Source of the DNA: Muribaculaceae bacterium | GTDB lineage: Bacteria > Pseudomonadota > Alphaproteobacteria > Rs-D84 | Length of the DNA stretch: 5,696 nt | NCBI GenBank assembly: GCA_023665245.1 | Contig: JAMPEH010000167.1 | Location: 1-5,696, forward strand | Direction: 5' to 3' | Shown here: one piece after another, positions 1 to 5,291 of the stretch | How positions within the stretch are numbered: the first letter of the stretch is position 1 | How the letters are laid out: each line of letters opens with the position of its first letter | Notes under the pieces: generated by a model | Told to the model about the DNA's origin: nothing | Seen by the model: the letters and a program-made list of their open reading frames with translations, nothing else | Database searches by the model: none | Made by a program: the position numbers and the translations under genes

Positions 1-942
1 GACGAGTGCTGGCTGGATGTCACCGGCTCGGTCCATCTCTTTGGAGACGGACCAACGATTGCCGACGATATCCGCGGCCGTATCCGGCGGGAGCTGGGGC
101 TGACGGTATCGGTAGGCGTCTCCTTTAACAAAGTATTTGCCAAACTGGGCTCGGATATGAAAAAACCGGACGCCACCACCGTTATCACCCCGGAAAATTT
201 CCGGGAGACCGCATGGCGGCTACCGGTCAGCAACCTGCTCTATGTGGGACCGGCCACCACCCGGAAGCTGAACGGGTATGGGATCGCCACCATCGGTGAG
301 CTGGCCCAGGCTAATGTGGACCTGCTCTACTGGCTTCTGGGCAAAAACGGGATCATGCTCCACCGGTTTGCCAACGGGCAGGACCATTCCGGCATCCGGC
401 AATACTCCGCGGTCCCGACTATGAAAAGTGTCGGCAACTCCACCACCGCGCCCCGGGACCTGGTCAGCGAGGACGATGTGAAGATCACCCTCATGGCCCT
501 GTGCGAAAGCGTAGGGGCGCGCCTGCGGGAGCAGAGCTGCCTGTGCTCTACGGTGTCGCTTGGGATACGGGACAACCGTCTGCTGCCCTATGGCCGGCAG
601 GCCAAACTGCCCCGCCCCACCGCGAACACGCTGGACATCTGGGAGGCCGCGATGGACCTGTTCCGGCGGCACCATACCGGCGGGGAGCCTGTGCGCAGCC
701 TTTCGGTCAAGGCCAGCGGGCTGACGCCAGCGGATGGCGTTGTGCAGATGTCCCTGTTCCCGGAGCTGCAAAAAGCCCAGCGCCGGGCCGATATTGACCG
801 GACGCTGGACAAAATTCGCGGCAAATACGGATACTACAGCATCCGCCGGGCAATCACGCTGGTGGACCCGACGCTGGACCTGGACGCCAGGGCGGACCAC
901 ATCATCCATCCGGTTGGATTTCTGGGGACGCTTGGCGGATAA
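1..942 (+). CDS. Y-family translesion DNA polymerase (DinB/UmuC-like), 5'-truncated by window edge
   Basis: This is the C-terminal 313 residues of a Y-family, error-prone lesion-bypass DNA polymerase. The reading frame is open from base 1, and roughly 100 N-terminal residues lie outside the window. It begins with DECWLDVTGS, where the Asp-Glu pair corresponds to the second catalytic carboxylate motif of the palm. Next comes the conserved stretch GVSFNKVFAKLGSDMKKPD (residues 39-57). A helix-hairpin-helix-like thumb segment follows (about residues 74-98, LLYVGPATTRKL), then a little-finger domain (about 120-235). QMSLF at bases 745-759 is a typical beta-clamp-binding motif, so the enzyme is expected to work at stalled forks with the sliding clamp. 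The ATG at 157 lies inside the conserved domain and is not the start. Polymerases of this type are found both on chromosomes and on Clostridiales mobile elements. The family call is firm; whether it is Pol IV or a UmuC-like form is not resolved. Confidence 0.93.
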   Translation, partial: DECWLDVTGSVHLFGDGPTIADDIRGRIRRELGLTVSVGVSFNKVFAKLGSDMKKPDATTVITPENFRETAWRLPVSNLLYVGPATTRKLNGYGIATIGELAQANVDLLYWLLGKNGIMLHRFANGQDHSGIRQYSAVPTMKSVGNSTTAPRDLVSEDDVKITLMALCESVGARLREQSCLCSTVSLGIRDNRLLPYGRQAKLPRPTANTLDIWEAAMDLFRRHHTGGEPVRSLSVKASGLTPADGVVQMSLFPELQKAQRRADIDRTLDKIRGKYGYYSIRRAITLVDPTLDLDARADHIIHPVGFLGTLGG

Positions 943-946
943 ATTG

Positions 947-1774
947 TCAGCAGTTCCCGGTGTAGACATAGGACAGGTACTCTCTGGCCTCGTCCGCGAG
1001 GCGGTAGACCCGCTCCACCGGCGTTGGCGGCCTGTCCGTCATCCGATACCGGGGGAAGGACCGGGACAGGTGCAGAGAGATCCCGGAGTCTACCGAGGCC
1101 AGCCAGCGGGCCAGCGCCCGGATCTCCTCCGCGCTGTCGTTTTCTCCTGGGACAAGCAGGGTCGTCACCTCCACATGACACTGCTCTGCCGCCAGCGCGA
1201 TGGAGCGCTTGACCGTCTCCAAATCGCCGCCCAGCCGGTGGTACCACGTCTGGGTGAACCCCTTCAGGTCGATGTTGGCCGCGTCGATCAGCGGCAGCAG
1301 CGCCCGCCAGGGGGCCTCTTCGACGGTGCCGTTGGTGACCAGCACATTGACCATGCCCCGTTCATGGACCAGGGCGGCGCAGTCCCGGACGTACTCATAC
1401 CCCACCAGCGGCTCGTTGTAGGTGTAGGCCACCCCGATATTGCCCTTTGGCCGCAGTTCCGCCGCCTTGTCCGCCAGCTGCTCCGGGGAAACATCCACCG
1501 TCTGGATTTCAGCCGCTCCCGCCATGGAAATCTCATGGTTCTGACAGAAGGGACAGCGCAGGTTGCAACCAAAGCTGCCCGCGGAGAGAATCAAACTACC
1601 CGGATGGAACCGGCGGAGCGGCTTCTTCTCAATGGGGTCCAGCGCCAGGCTGGTCAGTTTCCCATAATTCAGGGGTACGACAGCCCCATCCCGGTAGGCC
1701 CTGGCCCTGCACAGGCCGGTCTGGCCCTCGGACAGCCGGCAATGGTGGAAACACAGCTCACAAACCGCGCTCAT
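947..1774 (-). CDS. amrS: AmmeMemoRadiSam system radical SAM enzyme
   Basis: This 275-residue radical SAM protein is the enzyme partner of the AmmeMemoRadiSam set. Residues 70-77 read CNLRCPFC, the CX3CX2C motif that binds the [4Fe-4S] cluster used to cleave S-adenosylmethionine. The motif continues into QNHEIS, as in the pyruvate-formate-lyase-activase-like group. The N-terminus carries four cysteines (C5, C8, C12, C22), the pattern expected in this family and suggesting an extra metal site. The ATG start overlaps the stop of the upstream Memo-AMMECR1 gene by four bases (ATGA), so the two are very probably translationally coupled. The stop lies 4 bases from the stop of the converging polymerase gene. 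The protein looks slightly short for the family, but the core is intact. The substrate is not established for this family; its constant association with AMMECR1/Memo-type proteins suggests protein or small-molecule modification. Family assignment is strong; the biochemical role is unknown. Confidence 0.92.
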   Translation of the reverse strand: MSAVCELCFHHCRLSEGQTGLCRARAYRDGAVVPLNYGKLTSLALDPIEKKPLRRFHPGSLILSAGSFGCNLRCPFCQNHEISMAGAAEIQTVDVSPEQLADKAAELRPKGNIGVAYTYNEPLVGYEYVRDCAALVHERGMVNVLVTNGTVEEAPWRALLPLIDAANIDLKGFTQTWYHRLGGDLETVKRSIALAAEQCHVEVTTLLVPGENDSAEEIRALARWLASVDSGISLHLSRSFPRYRMTDRPPTPVERVYRLADEAREYLSYVYTGNC

Positions 1775-3159
1775 GTGTGCCGCACCACCTCGAACCGCTC
1801 CAGGGTATAGCGTTCCCGGCTGCTGATGCCGCCCTTCTGGCGGGCGATGTCGATCTGCTGCTCCACCGTGTCCACGCCGTCCAAATCGGGCAGCAGCAAG
1901 CCCCTGCGGCCGCCGCTGGACACGATAACGCCGTATTTCTTCACGTCCAACTCCGCCGGGGAGTTAATCGGCTCCGGCTGTCCCAGCACGTCCACGCTGT
2001 ACTCCAGACTGTCCAACTCTTCCACCCGAACCGGAACAAAACGTGGGTCACGGGAACAGGCGGAGATTGCGTTCTGCACGATTTCCAGCGCCACATTGGC
2101 AGTGGTGGGGCCGGTGGTGCCGATACAGCCCCGGAGCTGGCCGTGGGCGTGGAGGGAGACAAAGGCCCCCGCCGCTTGGTTCGTCATCTCAGTGGGCAGA
2201 CCGTCCGGCAGAGTTTCCAGCCGCTTTCCCGTGCGCACATAAGTCTCCAGCGACAGGCGGGCCAGCCGGACCCAGGGGTCCTCCGCGGCCTTCCGTTCTG
2301 CCAATCGGGTGCGTTCGATTTCCTCACATTGGGCGGCAAAACGGCGGCTCTCGTCCGGGTCGGTGACGGCGAAGGTGGCCACGCCGTAGCCCACGCCAAA
2401 GGTTCCCTCGTGACTGAGCAGTTTTGACTCCACGGCCAGGCCGTCCAGCGCCCCGGCCATGATCTGGAAGGAGCGCAGGCCGCACTCCGCCGCCCGGTCG
2501 CAGAGTCCCGCGTCCATAGTGAGGAATCGCAGAAAATCCCCGCCGGCCATAGCTACCGTTACCAGTTGGTCGAATACCGGCCCCTCCGGGGCATAGCCGT
2601 AGGGGCCGTCGTCCTTCAGCTTGTGAGACAGATCCCCGCTGGCCACAAACACCGCACGGCGTCCCAGCTTGTCCACGGCCCTGGCGATGCACTGGCCCAG
2701 CCGGTAATGCTCCATAGGAGAAAAGCCGGACAGCCCGATGCGCAGGATGGGGCAGCTCACCCCGGCCTCCCGGAGGAAGTACAGGGGGAGGAACGTGCCG
2801 TGATCCAGAGAAGGGTCTTTCTCCCCCAGGGTCCCGGCCCGGATGCCGGCGGCCTCTGCCTGGCGGATGATCTCCTCCCGAAGCTCCCCGTCATACTCCG
2901 CCGTCAGCCTGGTCTGGGGTGCGCCGAAGGCCGACATATCGCCGGACGCGCCCTTGCCGGGAGAGATGTGGAAATAGTCGGCGTACATGACCAGATGGGG
3001 CGAGGTGACGATCAGCACCTCCGGCTTCCAGTCCGCCGCCTGTCGGGCGGCGGTACGGTAGGCGGCGATGGTGGCCTGCACCTCATGCTCCCGCCCACGG
3101 CCCACGGTGGGGATGATAATGGGCGGATGGGGGACGATAATGGAGCCTATCATGGACAT
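1771..3159 (-). CDS. amrA: Memo/LigB-like extradiol dioxygenase domain fused to AMMECR1 domain (AmmeMemoRadiSam protein A)
   Basis: This is a two-domain protein of 462 residues. Residues 1 to about 265 resemble class III extradiol dioxygenases (LigB/DODA-like, related to Memo). PHPP (H11), TSPH (H55), LDHGTF (H120) and SGDLSH (H179) are candidate metal or active-site histidines, followed by EGTFGVGYG at 251-259. Residues from about 290 to 460 form an AMMECR1 domain with the invariant LRGCIG at 342-347. After a charged linker the two domains fit the fused form annotated in Firmicutes as AmmeMemoRadiSam protein A. The start at 3159 has AAGGAG 8 bases upstream; a second ATG two codons later is possible. 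It follows the zinc-ribbon gene by 21 bases and overlaps amrS by ATGA. The operon gives the radical SAM enzyme its presumed partner. No separate Memo-like gene is visible here. Whether the N-terminal domain is catalytic or only binds metal is not known. Confidence 0.92.
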   Translation of the reverse strand: MSMIGSIIVPHPPIIIPTVGRGREHEVQATIAAYRTAARQAADWKPEVLIVTSPHLVMYADYFHISPGKGASGDMSAFGAPQTRLTAEYDGELREEIIRQAEAAGIRAGTLGEKDPSLDHGTFLPLYFLREAGVSCPILRIGLSGFSPMEHYRLGQCIARAVDKLGRRAVFVASGDLSHKLKDDGPYGYAPEGPVFDQLVTVAMAGGDFLRFLTMDAGLCDRAAECGLRSFQIMAGALDGLAVESKLLSHEGTFGVGYGVATFAVTDPDESRRFAAQCEEIERTRLAERKAAEDPWVRLARLSLETYVRTGKRLETLPDGLPTEMTNQAAGAFVSLHAHGQLRGCIGTTGPTTANVALEIVQNAISACSRDPRFVPVRVEELDSLEYSVDVLGQPEPINSPAELDVKKYGVIVSSGGRRGLLLPDLDGVDTVEQQIDIARQKGGISSRERYTLERFEVVRHT

Positions 3160-3180
3160 AAATTCTTCTCCTTCCGCAGT

Positions 3181-3336
3181 TCACTCTTTCCACAAATCAT
3201 CTGATTTCCGCTTTTCAAACTCCTCTGCCTCTTCTGACGTGGCCGGACGGATACGTTCCTTTCCGCAGTCCAGGCACCGCTCTGTGGGAGATACCCGGGA
3301 GAACAGGAAGTGGCAGTTGTCACACGCATAGATCAT
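3181..3336 (-). CDS. small zinc-ribbon protein, first gene of the AmmeMemoRadiSam operon
   Basis: This encodes 51 residues, beginning MIYACDNCHFLF. Two CxxC pairs (C5/C8 in CDNC and C21/C24 in CLDC) are spaced as in a rubredoxin-like zinc ribbon, followed by a highly charged helical tail (SEEAEEFEKRK). The frame could extend upstream to a TTG at 3393. I prefer the ATG at 3336 because GAGG lies about 8 bases upstream and because the longer form would start at the edge of the inferred promoter -35 box. The gene ends 21 bases before the Memo-AMMECR1 start, so all three minus-strand genes look co-transcribed. The function is unknown. Small zinc ribbons like this often bind metal or mediate contacts, and a metal-related role with the Memo domain or the radical SAM cluster is only a guess. 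Confidence 0.8.
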   Translation of the reverse strand: MIYACDNCHFLFSRVSPTERCLDCGKERIRPATSEEAEEFEKRKSDDLWKE

Positions 3337-3343
3337 TTTCTTC

Positions 3344-3390
3344 GCCTCGCTTTCGTGCTTTTTTAGTTTAGCACAGGGCGAGGCTTTTTT
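3344..3390 (+). terminator. intrinsic terminator on the plus strand
   Basis: GCCTCGC (3344-3350) pairs with GCGAGGC (3378-3384). Inside it, GTGCT (3355-3359) pairs with AGCAC (3370-3374), with T-G wobble pairs and one bulge between the two stems. TTTTTT (3385-3390) follows directly. This is a classic rho-independent terminator for rightward transcription. No plus-strand gene lies immediately upstream, so it probably shields the gene at 3421 from read-through antisense to the amr operon, or acts as a conditional leader terminator. Confidence 0.7.
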
Positions 3391-3393
3391 CAA
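3365..3393 (-). promoter_or_regulatory. candidate sigma-A promoter for the zinc-ribbon/amrA/amrS operon
   Basis: Read on the minus strand, TTGAAA (3393-3388) and TAAACT (3370-3365) are separated by exactly 17 bases, with 5/6 and 4/6 matches to the vegetative consensus. Transcription would begin near 3358, giving a leader of about 22 bases before the ATG at 3336. The site lies within the plus-strand terminator, so the same bases serve both directions. Confidence 0.5.
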
Positions 3394-3420
3394 TTCTAAT
3401 CAAGAGAGGAGGCCACGCCG

Positions 3421-4512
3421 ATGAAATGCCTGCTGAAGTACCAGTGGGTCAAGCTCCCCCGCGATCAGCTCCCGGCAGGAAAAGGCATCATGGGTGCCTG
3501 GATGCGGCTGGCCTCCAGAGCGGCCTTCCGCAACGGGCAGGCCAAATACTGCGGTTACATCAACCAAGTGACTATCGGCTCCTGGGCCGGCGGCATTGTG
3601 GGACTTAAAAGCATCCTGGGCATCAAGAACCGAAAAAAGGCCCTGGAAACGATGGACAAGCTGGCCGCGCTCGGCTATATCGAATATGATCTGGACCCCA
3701 AAACAAAGAAGCTCACCTATCAGATCAAGGATTGGGTGGTCCAGTGCTCCGGCGCGCCCTGCATGGGCGCCGGGGCTGTCTATGCCACCCCGGGCTACGG
3801 CTTTCTGTGCCTGCCCAGGAACATCACCCAGCGCCTCGCGGAGGCGCACCATCACTTCGATGAGACGGACGCATGGCTGGATCTCTGGTGCCACACAGTC
3901 TGGCAGGAACCCGCCAATGCGTTTTCTCATATAGCGCCCGCTGTCCAGTATGGGCAGTATGGCGCGGTTCTGACCCTGGAGACCCTTGGCCGCCGCTGGG
4001 GATGGGAAAAGACAAAGGTCTGGCGCTTTTTCAAAAAACACGCGGATGCCTTCCCGCTGTATAAGCTGCCGGGCTCTTTTGGCTGTCTCATCTTCAACAC
4101 CGGCTACCCGGCAGGGACCCCGTTCTCTCTGCCCGAACCCGCACAGGTGGAACGCATTTTGAGGGAAATACGCATATGGGGCGAAAAAACGTATTCCAAG
4201 CGCGGCAGCGACCATGAGCGGCTGAACCGGTGGATCACCTGGTACAGCCGGAAGGTCCTGCCTCCGGCAGCACAGGCATCGGCCGCCGCCCCGGCGGAGC
4301 GGGGCCGTGTTGCAGTTTCGGAATGCTATATTACGCGCGCGTATTTTTCTCCGTGTAGGCATTGTAAGAGTTTCATAGAGGACTGCCAAGGTATAGAGGG
4401 TTACTCCCCGGTCGAGTTTGGACTTTTGCCCAGGGCCGGTCCAAATACCGGCCCGCCATTCGATTTTGGAGGTATTGAATATGGCAGATTTGAAGGCGAC
4501 CCGCTGTGGTGA
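3421..4512 (+). CDS. tandem winged-helix protein, replication-organiser-like, with cysteine-rich tail
   Basis: This 363-residue protein appears to carry two DNA-binding winged-helix regions. The first is about residues 45-105, where a helical part ends in LAALGYIEYDLDPKTKKLTY, a typical recognition helix plus wing. The second, about residues 148-230, has the order AWLDLW, GQYGAVLTLETLGRRWGW, KVWRFFKK and then a beta-rich wing. That pattern is familiar from phage and plasmid replisome-organiser (DnaD-like N-terminal) proteins. From residue 300 the composition changes and four cysteines (C302, C312, C315, C322) could form a metal site. AGAGGAGG sits 8 bases before the ATG and supports the start. 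The last 32 bases overlap the next gene, and the final 195 bases also carry promoter- and hairpin-like elements. Its place beside conjugation-type genes suggests element replication or its control. The fold class is fairly likely; the exact role is inference. Confidence 0.8.
   Translation: MKCLLKYQWVKLPRDQLPAGKGIMGAWMRLASRAAFRNGQAKYCGYINQVTIGSWAGGIVGLKSILGIKNRKKALETMDKLAALGYIEYDLDPKTKKLTYQIKDWVVQCSGAPCMGAGAVYATPGYGFLCLPRNITQRLAEAHHHFDETDAWLDLWCHTVWQEPANAFSHIAPAVQYGQYGAVLTLETLGRRWGWEKTKVWRFFKKHADAFPLYKLPGSFGCLIFNTGYPAGTPFSLPEPAQVERILREIRIWGEKTYSKRGSDHERLNRWITWYSRKVLPPAAQASAAAPAERGRVAVSECYITRAYFSPCRHCKSFIEDCQGIEGYSPVEFGLLPRAGPNTGPPFDFGGIEYGRFEGDPLW
4324..4343 (+). promoter_or_regulatory. candidate extended -10 promoter overlapped by a 12-bp palindrome
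   Basis: TGCTATATT (4324-4332) matches an extended -10 element (TG, one base, then a hexamer with 5/6 match). No convincing -35 lies at the right distance. The perfect palindrome TACGCGCGCGTA (4332-4343) starts on the last base of the -10 and would cover the transcription start, as a repressor operator would. It lies inside the tail of the upstream gene and would drive the ArpU-like gene from a long leader of about 140 bases. Confidence 0.4.
4417..4454 (+). promoter_or_regulatory. overlapping alternative hairpins in front of the ArpU-like gene
   Basis: GGGCCGGT (4433-4440) and ACCGGCCC (4447-4454) form a perfect 8-bp stem with a 6-base loop. TTTGGAC (4417-4423) and GTCCAAA (4439-4445) form a competing 7-bp stem that uses part of the same bases. 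The structure ends 13 bases before the GGAGG of the next gene. No U-tract follows directly, so it is not a standard terminator. It may influence translation or act as an attenuator. Confidence 0.45.
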
Positions 4513-5110
4513 CCTGCCAAACAACGAGTTTTCCCCTCAGACAGAGCAGCTGATCTCGCTGTTGGAGCGCCGGGGAATCGTGGAGGACACCAGCATTGTG
4601 AACGAAAAGTCCCGGCTGGCGGAGCAGGCGCTGCGCCGCAATATGTACCACAACACCCAGATGATGCTCAAGCACTACCGGGATATCGTCTGGGCCCTGG
4701 AGTGCTTCCCGGAGCAGGTGGCGGAGGAGCTGGACCGCCCGCTGAAGGACCTGGACGCGCTGCTCAGTATGGTGGATACCCAGCTGGCCATGGGGAACGC
4801 CCGGCTGGAGCACCGGCTGCTGAGCATCAAGCAATCCCGCCTGCTGCTGGACCGGATCAACGAGGCTCTGACCGTGCTGCGGCAGAAGCCTGGCAACGGC
4901 GAGATGATGTATAACATCCTCTTCCAGACCTTCATCACGCCGGACAAGCTCACCCATTCGGAGATCCTGTACCGGCTGGACATCTCGGATCGGCACTATT
5001 ACCGGCTCCGGCAGCAGGCGGTGAACATCCTCTCCATCCGGCTCTGGACGGCCCCCGCCGGATGCCTGGACGCCTGGCTGGAGATCCTGACCCTGCTGGA
5101 GGGAGATTGA
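4481..5110 (+). CDS. ArpU-like helix-turn-helix transcriptional regulator
   Basis: This is a 209-residue, mostly helical protein. An N-terminal and central region rich in Leu, Arg and Glu (about residues 22-135) looks helical or coiled. Residues 155-189 (KLTHSEILYRLDISDRHYYR and what follows) form a helix-turn-helix of the type seen in phage late-gene regulators of the ArpU/RinA group, which resemble sigma-70 region 4. The frame is open further upstream, but the ATG at 4481 has GGAGG (4468-4472) 8 bases before it, so I start there. It overlaps the end of the previous gene by 32 bases in another frame. Just past its stop lie three phased direct repeats and a promoter, which makes it a natural candidate to activate the following transfer genes. 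The HTH is likely; the ArpU assignment comes from motif memory without a search; the target is inferred. Confidence 0.75.
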   Translation: MADLKATRCGDLPNNEFSPQTEQLISLLERRGIVEDTSIVNEKSRLAEQALRRNMYHNTQMMLKHYRDIVWALECFPEQVAEELDRPLKDLDALLSMVDTQLAMGNARLEHRLLSIKQSRLLLDRINEALTVLRQKPGNGEMMYNILFQTFITPDKLTHSEILYRLDISDRHYYRLRQQAVNILSIRLWTAPAGCLDAWLEILTLLEGD

Positions 5111-5139
5111 TGGCAGAAATTTGGCAGGAAAATTGGCAG
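5111..5139 (+). repeat. three helically phased TGGCAG direct repeats
   Basis: TGGCAG occurs at 5111-5116, 5122-5127 and 5134-5139, with centres 11 and 12 bases apart and A-rich spacers (AAATT, GAAAAT). The array is about 48-76 bases upstream of the predicted start at 5187, on one face of the helix, a common layout for activator binding. A 14-codon frame (5110-5154, start overlapping the upstream stop as TGATG, with GGAGG before it) runs through the repeats. I take it as incidental, since its sequence is largely the repeat translated. Confidence 0.6.
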
Positions 5140-5150
5140 TGCCGCCGCCG

Positions 5151-5180
5151 ATGACATGGGGAACGAAAATGTGGTATGAT
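5151..5180 (+). promoter_or_regulatory. sigma-A-like promoter for the transfer-type operon
   Basis: ATGACA (5151-5156) serves as the -35 and TATGAT (5175-5180) as the -10, 18 bases apart, each with 5/6 consensus matches. A TG one base before the -10 (5172-5173) makes it an extended -10. Transcription should start near 5187, giving a leader of about 105 bases before the ATG at 5292. Confidence 0.7.
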
Positions 5181-5186
5181 AGTAGC

Positions 5187-5200
5187 GTCCAAAAGTGGAC
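5187..5200 (+). promoter_or_regulatory. inverted repeat at the predicted transcript 5' end
   Basis: GTCCA (5187-5191) and TGGAC (5196-5200) flank AAAG. It sits at the predicted +1, so it may be a small operator or a 5'-end hairpin of the leader RNA. It is short, so chance is possible. Confidence 0.35.
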
Positions 5201-5211
5201 ACAGGCAGCGC

Positions 5212-5259
5212 GCCGTTTCCGCAGAAAGCCTCCGGCTTCCCTGCGGGGACGGCTTTTTT
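5212..5259 (+). terminator. strong intrinsic terminator inside the leader of the pilin-like gene
   Basis: GCCGTTTCCGCAG (5212-5224) pairs without a gap with CTGCGGGGACGGC (5241-5253), 13 bp including two G-T wobbles. A small internal loop leads to a second stem, AAGCC (5226-5230) with GGCTT (5234-5238), closed by TCC. TTTTTT (5254-5259) follows at once. It ends any transcript arriving from the ArpU-like gene. It also lies about 25-70 bases downstream of the predicted start at 5187, so it should stop most transcripts from that promoter before the gene at 5292 unless it is antiterminated. Confidence 0.88.
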
Positions 5260-5291
5260 GCTGCCAATTTTCGGGGAAGGAGGAACCTGTA

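Noticed and set aside
220..969. 249-residue open frame on the minus strand opposite the polymerase gene
   Set aside because: The plus frame encodes a clear Y-family polymerase. The minus frame has low-complexity Gly/Arg/Pro/Gln-rich content and no recognisable domain, which is usual for GC-rich antisense.
734..2427. Long plus-strand frames across the amr operon (734-1810 and 1447-2427)
   Set aside because: They are complementary to well-conserved minus-strand genes and show no protein family of their own.
3344..3384. Minus-strand hairpin hiding the zinc-ribbon ribosome binding site
   Set aside because: If the promoter at 3365-3393 is correct, RNA starts near 3358 and lacks one arm of the hairpin, so it cannot form in that transcript.
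3337..3393. 19-residue N-terminal extension of the zinc-ribbon protein from a TTG start
   Set aside because: It overlaps the inferred promoter and terminator; the ATG at 3336 has a better ribosome binding site.
3400..4524. 374-residue minus-strand frame opposite the winged-helix gene
   Set aside because: The plus frame has a strong ribosome binding site and DNA-binding motifs. The minus frame has no domain and looks like an antisense shadow.
5110..5154. 14-codon frame with a start overlapping the ArpU-like stop and a GGAGG upstream
   Set aside because: The position is tempting for a leader peptide, but the frame ends before the promoter start site and its sequence mostly follows the TGGCAG repeats. 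The ribosome binding site lies within the upstream coding end.
5121..5291. 57-residue N-terminal extension of the pilin-like protein
   Set aside because: It would cross the promoter and terminator hairpin, lacks a ribosome binding site, and would bury the signal peptide inside the protein.
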